A program made the position numbers and the translations under genes. From positions 1 through 64,000 of the forward strand of contig NZ_QGTL01000001.1 in the NCBI RefSeq assembly GCF_003182135.1: a DNA stretch of 64,000 nt, written 5' to 3'. The stretch comes from Nocardia neocaledoniensis (GTDB taxonomy: Bacteria > Actinomycetota > Actinomycetes > Mycobacteriales > Mycobacteriaceae). Under the pieces are notes generated by a model. It was not told where the DNA came from and did not search any database. It saw only the letters and a list, made by a program, of their open reading frames with translations. Positions 1-7,997 of this stretch are shown in pieces (the first letter of the stretch is position 1; each line of letters begins with the position of its first letter).

Positions 1-95
1 ACGAGACCTGGATGTCGGGCATCGGCGTGCAGGCGGCACAGCGGATGCTGGCCGACATCGCCCAGGCGACCGGGGTGACCCTGCCCGCCGAGTGA
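1..95 (+). CDS. C-terminal end of an unrecognised protein (partial)
   Basis: The window opens inside a plus-strand reading frame that ends with TGA at 93-95. Only about 30 residues are visible, including the stretch GIGVQAAQRMLADIAQ and the ending VTLPAE. This looks like an amphipathic C-terminal helix, but it is too short to assign a family. The frame is followed directly by a strong hairpin terminator, which supports it as the genuine end of a gene. Confidence 0.5.
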   Translation, partial: ETWMSGIGVQAAQRMLADIAQATGVTLPAE

Positions 96-110
96 TCCGC
101 GCACACGAAA

Positions 111-138
111 GGCCCCGCCGGTCTCACCGGCGGGGCCT
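111..138. terminator. Bidirectional hairpin terminator
   Basis: A nearly perfect inverted repeat (GGCCCCGCCGGT, a 3-base loop, ACCGGCGGGGCC) is flanked by AAA on the left and TTT on the right. It sits between the stop of the plus-strand partial gene and the stop of the minus-strand antiporter gene, so it can terminate transcription in both directions. Confidence 0.85.
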
Positions 139-147
139 TTCGGCGGT

Positions 148-1347
148 CTACTCCGCGACCGGAACCTCGCGCACCCGCGACTTGCGGCCACTGATCCCCC
201 GCATGACCGGTTCCACGATCCGCGCCGCGATCGGCCCGATGATCGCCATCAGCAGCACGTAGGTGGTGGCCAGCGCGGCGAAGCCGTCGGGCACCGCGCC
301 CGCGGCCACGGCCAGACCGGCGATGACGATGGAGAACTCACCACGCGCGACCAGCGCGGTACCCGCTCTGGCCCGGCCGAGCTGGGACGCGCCCGCGCGT
401 TTGGCCGCCCACCAGCCGGTGGCGATCTTGGTCGCGGTGGTGACCACGGCCAGCAGCACCGCCCAGCCCAGCACCGGCGGGATCGTCCGCGGATCGGTGC
501 TCAGGCCGAACAGCACGAAGAACATGGCGGCGAACAGATCGCGCAGCGGCTCGAGGATCTTGGTCGCCTCGTGCGCGGTGGAATCGGAGATCGCGATTCC
601 GAGCAGGAACGCCCCGACCGCTGCCGACACCTGCACCGCCGACGCCACGCCCGCCACCAGCAGCGCCGAGCCGAGCAGCTTGAGCAGGAAGATCTCCCGA
701 TCCTCACTCGCCACGATCGCCGAGACGTACTTGCCGTAGCGCAGCGCGACCACCAGCACCAGGGTCACCGCGACGAGCGCGATGCCGACCGTCGTCATCC
801 CCGCGACGAAGCCGACGCCGGCCAGGACCGCGGTGAGCACCGGCAGGTACACCGCCATCGCCAGGTCCTCGAACACCAGGATCGACAGCACCACCGGCGT
901 TTCCCGGTTGCCCAGCCTGCCCAGGTCGTTGAGCACCTTCGCGACGATGCCCGAGGACGAGATGTAGGTGACGCCCGCCATCGCGATCGCCCCGGTGGGG
1001 CCGAGGCCGAGCATGAGCGCCACGATCACGCCCGGTGTCGCGTTGAGCACCAGGTCGAGCAGGCCCGCCGTCCACGATTTGCGCATGCCGGTGACCAGTT
1101 CCCCCGCCGTGTACTCGAGCCCGAGCAACAGCAGCAGCAGGACGACGCCGATCTCGCTCGCGAGGTGGATGAACTCGTCCACCTCGTGCAGCTCGACCAG
1201 CCCGCCCGTGCCGAACACCAGTCCGCCGAGCAGATACAGCGGGATCGGTGACAGACCGACCCGGGCCGCGACGCGGCCGAGCACCCCCAACCCGAAGAAA
1301 ACCGCCCCCAGCTGGATCAAGGCCAGCGCGGAATCACTGATATGCAC
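148..1347 (-). CDS. KefB/KhtU-like monovalent cation:proton antiporter
   Basis: A 399-residue CPA2-family membrane antiporter that exchanges K+ or Na+ for protons across the cytoplasmic membrane. It shows about 12 hydrophobic segments from the N-terminus (LGAVFFGLGVLGRVAARVG) to near the end. The short polar tail lacks the RCK/TrkA-N domain found in full-length Kef proteins. This matches the KhtU arrangement, in which regulation comes from a separate KhtT subunit, and two KhtT-like genes lie immediately upstream on the same strand. The start is GTG at 1347, only four bases after the stop of the neighbouring regulatory gene, so the genes are probably translated together. Ion specificity cannot be read from the sequence. 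Confidence 0.9.
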   Translation of the reverse strand: MHISDSALALIQLGAVFFGLGVLGRVAARVGLSPIPLYLLGGLVFGTGGLVELHEVDEFIHLASEIGVVLLLLLLGLEYTAGELVTGMRKSWTAGLLDLVLNATPGVIVALMLGLGPTGAIAMAGVTYISSSGIVAKVLNDLGRLGNRETPVVLSILVFEDLAMAVYLPVLTAVLAGVGFVAGMTTVGIALVAVTLVLVVALRYGKYVSAIVASEDREIFLLKLLGSALLVAGVASAVQVSAAVGAFLLGIAISDSTAHEATKILEPLRDLFAAMFFVLFGLSTDPRTIPPVLGWAVLLAVVTTATKIATGWWAAKRAGASQLGRARAGTALVARGEFSIVIAGLAVAAGAVPDGFAALATTYVLLMAIIGPIAARIVEPVMRGISGRKSRVREVPVAE

Positions 1348-1351
1348 GCGC

Positions 1352-1834
1352 TCAGCCGTCGGAGAGGATCACGGCCGCGGCATCGAGCCCCGCCTGCGTG
1401 CCGACCACGACCACCATGTCCCCGCCGAGGAACTCGAACTCCGGGCCCGGGGAGGCGTGCACCTGGCCCGCGCGCAGGACCGCGACGATCGAGGCGCGGG
1501 TCCTGGTGCGCATCTCGGTCTCGCCGAGGCGCCTGCCCGCGTAGGCCGAATTCGCGGGCACCGGCATCGAACGGGTGCTCACCCCGTCGAGATCGCGGTG
1601 TTCCTCGCGCAACTGGGCGACGAGTTGCGGTGTGCCGAGCAACCCGGCCAGCGTGCGGGCCTCCACGCTCGACAGCGGGATCTGCACGGTGGTGTCCGGA
1701 TCGCCGACCTTGGTGAAGATCAGATCGGTGCCGCCGTCCTTGTGATCGACCACGCCGATGCGGCGGTCCACCTTGGTCAGCGAAAACTCTTTCCTGACAC
1801 CGATTCCGGGCAGGGAGGTCACATCTACATTCAT
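1352..1834 (-). CDS. KhtT-like TrkA-C regulatory subunit, copy 2
   Basis: A 160-residue soluble regulator of the adjacent antiporter. The N-terminal half has the KhtT-type beginning (MNVDVTSLPGIGVRKEF). The C-terminal half is a TrkA-C/RCK-C fold, which binds small ligands in known relatives, ending in DMVVVVGTQAGLDAAAVIL. It is clearly homologous along its whole length to the next gene upstream at 1899-2378, so the pair is a tandem duplication. It lies four bases ahead of the antiporter gene. A 24-base dyad lies 7 bases before its start codon and may regulate it separately from copy 1. Confidence 0.88.
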   Translation of the reverse strand: MNVDVTSLPGIGVRKEFSLTKVDRRIGVVDHKDGGTDLIFTKVGDPDTTVQIPLSSVEARTLAGLLGTPQLVAQLREEHRDLDGVSTRSMPVPANSAYAGRRLGETEMRTRTRASIVAVLRAGQVHASPGPEFEFLGGDMVVVVGTQAGLDAAAVILSDG

Positions 1835-1840
1835 TGTTGG

Positions 1841-1864
1841 ATCACCTAACGTCAGCTAGGCGAT
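1841..1864. promoter_or_regulatory. Dyad between the two KhtT-like genes
   Basis: ATCACCTA, an 8-base spacer and TAGGCGAT form an inverted repeat matching at 7 of 8 positions. It lies in the 64-base gap just upstream of the downstream regulatory gene. It could be a repressor site or an RNA hairpin that sets the relative expression of the two paralogues. There is no direct evidence for either. Confidence 0.35.
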
Positions 1865-1898
1865 ACCTTACCTGCCCTTTACCATTCGCAGGGTCTGG

Positions 1899-2378
1899 TC
1901 AGCCCTGGTCGAGCAACCGCCCGGCGGCTTCCAAGCCCTCGTCGGTGCCGACGACGACCACGAGATCACCGGCGATGAAGGTGAAATCCGTTCCCGGCGA
2001 CGGTGTCACATCGCCCGCGCGAACGACCGCGACCACCGAGGCCTTGGTCCTGGTGCGCATCGCGGTGTCGCGCAGTGGACGCCCGTCGAACGGGCTGCCG
2101 CGATCAATCGCGAACTGCCTGGTCGTGAGCTCGCCGACGCCGTGCACCTCGGGCGTCTTCTGCACCACCTGCGGGGCGCCGAGCAGTCCGGCGAGCACGC
2201 CGATCTCGGTGCCCGACAAGGGAATCGACGTGGTCGTGTCGTAGTCCCCGGCCCGCGAGACCACCAGATCCACCGAGCCGTCGCGGTGTTCGACCACGCC
2301 GATCCGGCGCCGGGCCTGCGCCAGCGGGAAGTCCTTGCACACGCCGATCCCCGGGAGTGGCGTCACATCGATGTTCAC
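1899..2378 (-). CDS. KhtT-like TrkA-C regulatory subunit, copy 1
   Basis: A 159-residue paralogue of the gene at 1352-1834, with the same start (MNIDVTPLPGIGVCKDF) and the same TrkA-C ending (DLVVVVGTDEGLEAAGRLL). It is the first gene of the minus-strand antiporter operon. Mid-protein sequence differs between copies (TPEVHGVGELTTRQFA here, REEHRDLDGVSTRSMP there), while the ligand-binding C-terminal domain is better conserved. This suggests two regulators that respond to different cues or form a hetero-oligomer on one antiporter. Known systems of this kind normally have a single KhtT. Confidence 0.88.
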   Translation of the reverse strand: MNIDVTPLPGIGVCKDFPLAQARRRIGVVEHRDGSVDLVVSRAGDYDTTTSIPLSGTEIGVLAGLLGAPQVVQKTPEVHGVGELTTRQFAIDRGSPFDGRPLRDTAMRTRTKASVVAVVRAGDVTPSPGTDFTFIAGDLVVVVGTDEGLEAAGRLLDQG

Positions 2379-2458
2379 GCCCTCACAGTACGACGACTTC
2401 GGAATAACGCCAGCCCCACCCTGTTCGCCCGTCCGGGGAGGCGTCGGTCATATTTCCC

Positions 2459-2488
2459 TTGCCGAGCCGATGCGGCCCTGGCTACCGT
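2459..2488 (+). promoter_or_regulatory. Candidate WhiB7-type promoter for the ABC-F gene
   Basis: TTGCCG (2459-2464) and TACCGT (2483-2488) are separated by 18 bases and resemble -35 and -10 boxes. An AT-rich patch (ATATTT) ends three bases before the -35 box. In actinobacteria WhiB7, which controls intrinsic antibiotic resistance, acts at promoters with an AT-rich element at this position. The predicted start of transcription falls on or next to the ATG of a short reading frame at 2496. This is inferred from pattern only. Confidence 0.45.
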
Positions 2489-2495
2489 CGAGGGC

Positions 2496-2540
2496 ATGTG
2501 TGGACACACCGCGATGACGAAGCCCTGGTCGCGCCGCTGA
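2496..2540 (+). CDS. Putative 14-residue leader peptide upstream of the ABC-F gene
   Basis: A short frame reads MCGHTAMTKPWSRR and stops at TGA 2538-2540. If the promoter at 2459-2488 is right, its ATG lies at the very 5' end of the mRNA and would be translated leaderless, as is common in actinobacteria. Resistance genes of the ABC-F class are often controlled by ribosome stalling on such leader frames. The stop codon overlaps the left arm of a hairpin (2539-2580), so a ribosome at the end of the leader would keep that hairpin open. Alternatively it is a chance frame. Confidence 0.4.
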   Translation: MCGHTAMTKPWSRR

Positions 2541-2618
2541 CGGCGGCGACCGGAATTCGTTCTTCCGCCAGGCCGCCGTCCGAGCTGTCATGCCGGGCGG
2601 TCGTCGTGCTGTCCCGGC
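2539..2618 (+). promoter_or_regulatory. Two candidate attenuator hairpins in the ABC-F leader
   Basis: GACGGCGG (2539-2546) can pair with CCGCCGTC (2573-2580), and GCCGGG (2592-2597) can pair with CCCGGC (2613-2618). The second is followed by a pyrimidine-rich run. The first begins inside the stop codon of the putative leader peptide. They could form an attenuation switch before the ABC-F start codon at 2646, but GC-rich DNA yields such stems easily. Confidence 0.35.
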
Positions 2619-2645
2619 TCCCTCTCGTATCGCGGAGCCTCACTC

Positions 2646-4256
2646 ATGTCTGTTTCCCCGCTTCCCGCGGGCGCGCACGCCCATCTCCGAGCGAGCGCTG
2701 TCCATCACCGGCTCGGTGACCGTCCGGTGCTGACCGATGTCTCGGTCACCGTCTCGGCCCGATCGCGCCTGGCCGTCGTCGGCGAGAACGGTCGCGGCAA
2801 GACCACGCTGCTGCACGTCCTGGCCGGGCTGATCCGGCCCGACGCGGGCACCGTCACCCGGGCGGGCACGCTCGGAATCGCCCAGCAGGCCATCCCTTTT
2901 CGCGCCGGCGAGACCGTCGGCACGCTGGTCGCCGAGACGATCGGTCCCGCCCTGGGCGCCCTGCGCGCACTCGATGACGCGACCGTGGCCCTCACCGCGG
3001 GCGCGCCCGGGGCCGACGACGCCTACACCGCCGCCCTCGACACCGTGACAAGGCTCGACGCGTGGGACGCCGAACGGCGCGTCGACGTCGCCCTCGACGC
3101 GCTCGGCGCGTGCCGGGACCGGGACCGAGCGCTGGACACGCTCTCGGTCGGTCAGCGCCACCGGGTGCGCCTGGCCTGTCTGCTCGGCGCGCGACCCGAC
3201 ATCCTGCTGCTCGACGAACCGACCAACCACCTCGACCGCGCGGGGCTCGAATTCCTCACCGAGCGGCTGCGCGGGCACGCGGGCGGCGTCGCCGTGGTCA
3301 GCCACGACCGGGCGCTGCTGCGCGACATCGGTGCCGAATTCCTGGATATGGACCCGAGCGTCGACGGCAGGCCGCGGCTGTTCGCCGGCGGCTACACCGG
3401 CTGGCAGGACGGTCGCCGCCGCGCGCGGGCGCAGTGGGAACAGCAGCACGCCGACCAGGTGGCCGAACAGGATCGGCTGCGGCAGTCGGTGGCCGAGGCC
3501 CGCGATCGGCTGGACACCGGCTGGCGACCCGCCAAGGGACACGGCAAGCATCAGCGGCAGTCCAGGGCGCCCGGCGTGGTGCAGACCCTGCACCGGCGCG
3601 AGTCCGCGCTGGCCGCGCACCGGGTCACGGTGCCCGAACCACCACTGCGGCTGTGCTTTCCGGAGCTGACGGCCAGGGCGGGATCGCCGCTGCTGCGCGG
3701 AGACGGCCTGACCGTGGCCGGCCGGCTCGACGTGCCGGTCACGGTGACGATCGACGCGGGCGACCGGCTCCTGGTGACCGGCGGCAACGGCGCGGGCAAG
3801 TCGACACTGCTCGGTGTCCTCGGCGGCGCGCTGCCCCCCACCACGGGCTCGGTCGACCGGCGTCCCGCCGCCCGGATCGCGCTGATCGGCCAGGAAGTGC
3901 CCGCGTGGGAGCCGGAACAGACCGCACAGCAGCTCTACGACCGGCACGCCCGGCAGCTGGACCCGCACGGCGCCGCACCGGTCTCCCTCGCCGCGACCGG
4001 GCTGCTGGAGCGCCGGGCCAGGCACACGGCGGTGGGCAGGCTCTCCCAGGGCCAGCAGCGCAGGCTGCATCTGGCGCTGCGGCTGGCCGACCGGCCGGAC
4101 CTGCTGCTGTGCGACGAGCCGACCAACCATCTCTCGGTCGCGCTGGTCGACGAGCTCACCGAGGCGCTCACCGGCACCGGCGCCGCGGTCGTAGTGGCCA
4201 CCCATGACCGGCAGCTGCTGCGTGACCTCGCCGGCTGGCCGCGATTGGAGCTCTAG
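2646..4256 (+). CDS. ABC-F family ATPase, probable ribosome protection factor
   Basis: A 536-residue protein with two ATP-binding cassettes and no membrane segments, so it is not a transporter. ABC-F proteins bind the ribosomal E site, and antibiotic-resistance members displace drugs from the peptidyl transferase or exit tunnel region. NBD1 has Walker [10 protein letters not shown] (residues 46-54), signature LSVGQ (166-170) and Walker [12 protein letters not shown] with D190-E191. NBD2 has GGNGAGKST (379-387), LSQGQ (466-470) and CDEPTNHLS with D490-E491. The charged linker between the cassettes, about residues 250-330, is where ABC-F proteins carry the ribosome-contacting arm. ATG at 2646 has GGAG eight bases upstream. 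Its stop shares CTAG with the convergent gene. The antibiotic, if any, cannot be told. Confidence 0.88.
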   Translation: MSVSPLPAGAHAHLRASAVHHRLGDRPVLTDVSVTVSARSRLAVVGENGRGKTTLLHVLAGLIRPDAGTVTRAGTLGIAQQAIPFRAGETVGTLVAETIGPALGALRALDDATVALTAGAPGADDAYTAALDTVTRLDAWDAERRVDVALDALGACRDRDRALDTLSVGQRHRVRLACLLGARPDILLLDEPTNHLDRAGLEFLTERLRGHAGGVAVVSHDRALLRDIGAEFLDMDPSVDGRPRLFAGGYTGWQDGRRRARAQWEQQHADQVAEQDRLRQSVAEARDRLDTGWRPAKGHGKHQRQSRAPGVVQTLHRRESALAAHRVTVPEPPLRLCFPELTARAGSPLLRGDGLTVAGRLDVPVTVTIDAGDRLLVTGGNGAGKSTLLGVLGGALPPTTGSVDRRPAARIALIGQEVPAWEPEQTAQQLYDRHARQLDPHGAAPVSLAATGLLERRARHTAVGRLSQGQQRRLHLALRLADRPDLLLCDEPTNHLSVALVDELTEALTGTGAAVVVATHDRQLLRDLAGWPRLEL

Positions 4257-4777
4257 TGCGCGAACTTCCAGCGGGTCGCGCCGTGCGGGTCGGTCAGCGC
4301 GACGCCGACCGCGAAGTGCGGCACGAACCGGTACAGCCACCAGGGCGCCGGTCCGGCGCTCTGCGCGCTGAACGGCGCGGTGACGGCGTCCCCGTCGCGT
4401 TCGGCGGGCCAGCCACTCGCCCGGTAGCTCTCGGTGACCCGGTCGAGTTCGCCGTGGTCGGTGGTGCGCGTGGCCACCCCTTCGAAGACGACATCGACGT
4501 CGTCGACGAAGCGGAACGACAGCGTGCACGCCGGATTTCCCGCCAGGTAGCGGGACTTGTGACTGCTCGGACCGCTGGTGAAATAGAAGTTCTCGCCGAC
4601 CAAGCAGGCGCCGATCCCGGCGGAGTGCGGCCGCCCGTCGGGGCCGACGGTGCCGAGGAACTGGGTGGTCTCGAGGGCGGTGAGACCGGTCTCGACGGCG
4701 GTGCGCACCCGGCTCCACGGGAGGGTGTCGTCGTTGTAGATGTTCAGGTCGGTGGCCTCGATCGGGTCGGGCAGCAT
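4253..4777 (-). CDS. Pyridoxamine 5'-phosphate oxidase-fold protein
   Basis: A 174-residue split-barrel protein of the PNPOx/F420-dependent oxidoreductase superfamily, which binds FMN or F420. Typical features are [17 protein letters not shown], then [23 protein letters not shown], which forms the second strand pair and cofactor-contact loop. Many actinobacterial members are F420H2-dependent reductases or cofactor-binding proteins of unknown substrate. ATG at 4777 was chosen because GAGGAG lies just upstream. A longer frame to 4954 has no such support and would overlap the divergent gene. It ends convergently with the ABC-F gene, their stop codons sharing CTAG. Confidence 0.82.
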   Translation of the reverse strand: MLPDPIEATDLNIYNDDTLPWSRVRTAVETGLTALETTQFLGTVGPDGRPHSAGIGACLVGENFYFTSGPSSHKSRYLAGNPACTLSFRFVDDVDVVFEGVATRTTDHGELDRVTESYRASGWPAERDGDAVTAPFSAQSAGPAPWWLYRFVPHFAVGVALTDPHGATRWKFAH

Positions 4778-4923
4778 CGGCACTCCTCTACATCGAACAG
4801 CCAGGCAGCGGCGCCGGGCCCGAGGGTCAACGGAGGACTCACAGTGCCTCCCGAGTATAGGTGCGCACGGGTGGGCGAGGCCGTTGGCTTGCGTATTCGG
4901 GCGAAGTTGTGTGTTGTTGAGTC

Positions 4924-5301
4924 GTGACCAACTCATCCGGAGACGCGTATCCACTCACGGACACGATGACCACCACGACGGCGGTACACGACGGCGTCAC
5001 GGTGCTGACGGTGACCGGCGAGGTCGATCTGGCGACCGCGCCCGCGCTCGACGCCGCGATCGAGGCCATCCTGGCCGACAAGCCGGCGACGCTGGTGATC
5101 GACCTGACCGCGGTCGGGTTCCTGGCCTCGGCGGGCATGGCGACGCTGGTCGCCGCGCATCAGCGCGCCGGCGACACCACCAAGATCGCGGTCGTCGCCG
5201 ACGGCCCCGCCACCAGTCGTCAGCTGAAGATGACGAGCCTGGACCAGGTGTTCGCGATGCACACCACGCTGTCGGCCGCCCTGGCGTCGTTCACGTCCTG
5301 A
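4924..5301 (+). CDS. STAS-domain anti-anti-sigma factor-like protein
   Basis: A 125-residue single STAS domain protein of the SpoIIAA/RsbV type. Such proteins bind an anti-sigma kinase and release a sigma factor. The core reads VTVLTVTGEVDLATAPAL, then LVIDLTAVGFLASAGMATL. The serine in ASAG corresponds to the phosphorylatable serine of the D-S-S-G loop of RsbV. No anti-sigma kinase or sigma factor gene lies beside it, so its partner is elsewhere. The GTG at 4924 gives a 14-residue extension before MTTTTAVHDGV. The ATG at 4966 is an alternative start. A very strong terminator follows. Confidence 0.85.
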   Translation: MTNSSGDAYPLTDTMTTTTAVHDGVTVLTVTGEVDLATAPALDAAIEAILADKPATLVIDLTAVGFLASAGMATLVAAHQRAGDTTKIAVVADGPATSRQLKMTSLDQVFAMHTTLSAALASFTS

Positions 5302-5310
5302 CCCACGACA

Positions 5311-5349
5311 ACACGCCGCCGCCCGGGAATCTCCCGGGCGGCGGCGTGT
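5311..5349. terminator. Perfect 18-bp hairpin terminator
   Basis: ACACGCCGCCGCCCGGGA, a 3-base loop and the exact reverse complement lie between the convergent STAS gene and LLM oxidoreductase gene. The position between two stop codons and the perfect symmetry indicate a bidirectional terminator. Confidence 0.85.
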
Positions 5350-5365
5350 CGCGTCGTGGGTGATG

Positions 5366-6403
5366 TCAGCAGAGGCCGCGCAGCTGCTCGATCAGCTTGA
5401 CCCGGCCCGCCGCGTTCTCCGCCAGCGGTGTCACGTTCAGCGTGGTGACGCCCGCCTCGGCCATCGCCGCGATGCGGTCCTTGACGAAGCTCTCGGGGCC
5501 GATCAGCGACACGTCGCGCACCAGCTCGTCGGGCACGGCCGCGGCGGCGGCCTGCTTGTCGCCGGCCAGGTACAGCTCCTGGATCCGGTTCGCGGCATCG
5601 CCGTAGCCGTACTTGGTGGCCAGCGTGTGGTAGAAGTTCTTGCCCTTGGCGCCCATGCCGCCGATGTAGAGCGCCAGGTGCGGCTTGACGAACTCCAGCA
5701 GCGGGGTCACGTTCTCACCGATCGCCAGCGCGGGACCGGCGAAGATGTCGAGCTCGCCCAGCGCGGGATCGCGCTTGGCCTTGCCGGCGGCCAGCGCGTC
5801 GCCCCACACGTCCTTCGCCTTCTCCGGCAGGAAGAAGATCGGCTGCCAGCCCTCGGCGATCTCGGCGGCCAGCTCCACGTTCTTGGGCCCCAGCGCGGCC
5901 AGCAGCACCGGAATGCGTTCGCGCACCGGGTGATTGATCAGCTTGAGCTCTTTGCCGAGGCCGGTGCCACGGTCGGCCGGCAGCGGGATCTGGTAGTACT
6001 TGCCCTGGTAGTTCAGCTTCTCGCGGCGCCAGACCTTGCGGCAGATCTCCACCAGTTCGCGGGTGCGCCCGATCGGGGCGTCGTAGGGCACGCCGTGGAA
6101 GCCCTCGATGACCTGCGGGCCCGAGGCGCCGAGGCCGAGGATGAAGCGGCCGTCGGAGACGAAGTCCAGACCGGCCGCGGTCATCGCGGTGAGGCTGGGG
6201 GTCCGGGTGTAGAGCTGCAGGATGCCCGAGGCCAGCTGCACGCGTTCGGTGCGGGCGGCCAGGAAGCCCAGGGCGCTCACCGCGTCGAACGAGTACGCCT
6301 CCGGCACGAAGACGATGTCGAGTCCGGCGCGTTCCAGGTCGGCGACCTCGGCCGCGACCTCCTTGAAACCGCCCGAGTAGTTGATGCTCAATCCGATCCG
6401 CAT
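5366..6403 (-). CDS. LLM-class F420-dependent oxidoreductase
   Basis: A 345-residue luciferase-like TIM-barrel enzyme. The start MRIGLSINYSGGFKEVA and the motif FILGLGASGPQVIEGFHGV are typical of the mycobacterial F420-dependent subgroup, which transfers hydride from F420H2 to, or from, unknown substrates. Later features are VLLAALGPKNVELAAEIAEGW and a C-terminal helical part ending TPLAENAAGRVKLIEQL. ATG at 6403 is chosen because it gives the canonical short N-terminus. A longer upstream frame overlaps the divergent gene and has no homologous character. The flavin F420 preference is inferred from the family, not proven by the sequence. Confidence 0.88.
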   Translation of the reverse strand: MRIGLSINYSGGFKEVAAEVADLERAGLDIVFVPEAYSFDAVSALGFLAARTERVQLASGILQLYTRTPSLTAMTAAGLDFVSDGRFILGLGASGPQVIEGFHGVPYDAPIGRTRELVEICRKVWRREKLNYQGKYYQIPLPADRGTGLGKELKLINHPVRERIPVLLAALGPKNVELAAEIAEGWQPIFFLPEKAKDVWGDALAAGKAKRDPALGELDIFAGPALAIGENVTPLLEFVKPHLALYIGGMGAKGKNFYHTLATKYGYGDAANRIQELYLAGDKQAAAAAVPDELVRDVSLIGPESFVKDRIAAMAEAGVTTLNVTPLAENAAGRVKLIEQLRGLC

Positions 6404-6553
6404 GGCACCCAACATAGCCCCGCCGCCCGCGACCACCCCGACCGGTCGGTCCGTCGGTGCCGGTGCTGGTCGAGCGGGGTGCGCGGGGCGGCACGCGGTA
6501 GCGTTGACGACGATTCCCGCCAGTTTCTCGCCGCATCGAAAGGCCACCACGTC

Positions 6554-7213
6554 GTGTCGCAGCCCACCGCCTCGCCGCAGCAGATCGCTCCCTCCTTCGG
6601 CTCGGCGACCCTGGAGCACTATCTGTCGGAGCTGGGCGCGAAGGTTCCCGCACCCGGCGGCGGCGCCGTGGCCGCGCTGCACGCCGCCCAGGCCGCGGCG
6701 CTCATCGCGATGGTCGCGCGCTACACGACCAGGGCCAAGGACGCCGAGCACCGCCCGGTGATCGATCGGATCATCGAGGCCGCCGACGCCGCCGGGGCGC
6801 GCGCGCTGGCGCTGGCCGACGCCGACGCCGCCGCGTTCACCGCCGTCGGCGCGGCCTACAAGCTGCCCAAGGACACCGACGCCGAGCGCGCCGCGCGCAC
6901 CGAGGCGATCAACGCCGCGCTGGTGGAGGCGGCCAGGGTGCCCGCCGCCGTGGTCGACGAGGCCGACGAGATCTTGTCGCTGGCCGCCGAACTGCTGCCC
7001 ATCGGCAACCCGAACGTGGTCACCGACATCGGCGCGGCCGCCGACGCCGCGCGCGCGGCCGCCATGAGCTCCCAGCTCAACATCGAGATCAACGTCGGCT
7101 CGCTGCCCGCCGAGCTCGGCGACGCCTTCGCCGCCGCGCTGCTGCGCGTCGACACCATCGCCGCCAGGGCCGATGCCCTGCACGCCGACGTCCTGCACGC
7201 CGTACGCGGCTGA
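6554..7213 (+). CDS. Cyclodeaminase/cyclohydrolase-family protein (FTCD_C domain)
   Basis: A 219-residue all-helical protein of the formiminotransferase-cyclodeaminase C-terminal family. Members convert formimino-THF to methenyl-THF or act as methenyl-THF cyclohydrolases (FchA type). The family start is visible as FGSATLEHYLSELGAKVPAPGGGAVAAL, followed by long alanine-rich helices and IGNPNVVTDIGAAADAARAAAM. Start GTG at 6554 follows AAAGG about ten bases upstream. It may matter that a FolD-like protein lacking the cyclohydrolase lysine is encoded 2 kb away at 9136-9987, because this protein could supply the missing activity. That link is inference. Confidence 0.8.
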   Translation: MSQPTASPQQIAPSFGSATLEHYLSELGAKVPAPGGGAVAALHAAQAAALIAMVARYTTRAKDAEHRPVIDRIIEAADAAGARALALADADAAAFTAVGAAYKLPKDTDAERAARTEAINAALVEAARVPAAVVDEADEILSLAAELLPIGNPNVVTDIGAAADAARAAAMSSQLNIEINVGSLPAELGDAFAAALLRVDTIAARADALHADVLHAVRG

Positions 7214-7383
7214 GGTCGGCTCCGCGCGGTCTCGAACCGAGAAATTTCACCAGGGGCTCCACCTGCGCGAACGCAAGGCGACACTCCGATACACCCTCCG
7301 GCCGTTATCACTTCGAGAGGTCGAGTTGATCATGGCGGCCTAGACTTGGACTCCGCCTACGAGTGAGTGAAGGGGTGGCGTTT

Positions 7384-7887
7384 ATGAGGAGAGCAGTTCG
7401 TTTTCTGTTCGTCGCGATCTTGGCGGTGATCCTGGCCGGAGCATGGTCGGGTGCCGCGTCCGCGGACCTGATCGAAGGCCAGCGCACCCAGTACGGCGGC
7501 GGGACGTACGCCGAGGCGAATCTGTCGGCGCACACCTTCACCGTGTACCAGAACGGTCAGGTCGTGCGGGTGATGCCCGCGTCGATGGGCAAGCCCGGCT
7601 TCGAGACCCCCACCGGCACCTTCAGCGTGCTGGAGAAGCAGCGCGCCGTCGTGTTCGACTCGCGCACCATCGGCATCCCGCTCGACGATCCCGAGGGCTA
7701 CATCATCGACGGCGAGTGGGCCGTGCGTCTCACCTGGGGCGGGGTGTACGTGCACTCGGCGCCGTGGTCGGTGGACTCGCAGGGCAACGCGAACGTCAGC
7801 CACGGCTGCATCAATCTCGCACCCGACGACGCGGCCTGGTACTTCGAGAACGTCGGCATCGGCGACGAGGTCTACATCCACTGGTGA
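7384..7887 (+). CDS. Secreted YkuD-family L,D-transpeptidase
   Basis: A 167-residue cell-wall enzyme that makes 3-3 peptidoglycan cross-links. An N-terminal signal peptide (RRAVRFLFVAILAVILAGAW, cleavage near ASA-D) directs export. The catalytic domain begins at ANLSAHTFTVYQNGQVV and contains MPASMGKPGFETPTGTF, then the active site SHGCINL with H140, G141 and nucleophile C142. Unlike the large mycobacterial Ldt proteins it has no Ig-like domains, so it is a minimal catalytic version. ATG at 7384 follows a purine-rich GAAGGGG. An alternative GTG lies at 7363. It stands alone on the plus strand. Confidence 0.92.
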   Translation: MRRAVRFLFVAILAVILAGAWSGAASADLIEGQRTQYGGGTYAEANLSAHTFTVYQNGQVVRVMPASMGKPGFETPTGTFSVLEKQRAVVFDSRTIGIPLDDPEGYIIDGEWAVRLTWGGVYVHSAPWSVDSQGNANVSHGCINLAPDDAAWYFENVGIGDEVYIHW

Positions 7888-7997
7888 CCAATTCCTCGTG
7901 GCATTCGGCGATCCTGTCGTGCGCGCAGTATCGTGCCCCGTAACGAAATCGTTGCGGGGACGAACCTGACGGCAACTCCCCTGATGAAGGTGGGGCG

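Noticed and set aside
2640..4718. 692-residue open frame on the minus strand opposite the ABC-F gene
   Set aside because: It is a GC-rich shadow of the clear ABC-F gene on the other strand, and has no domain-like sequence.
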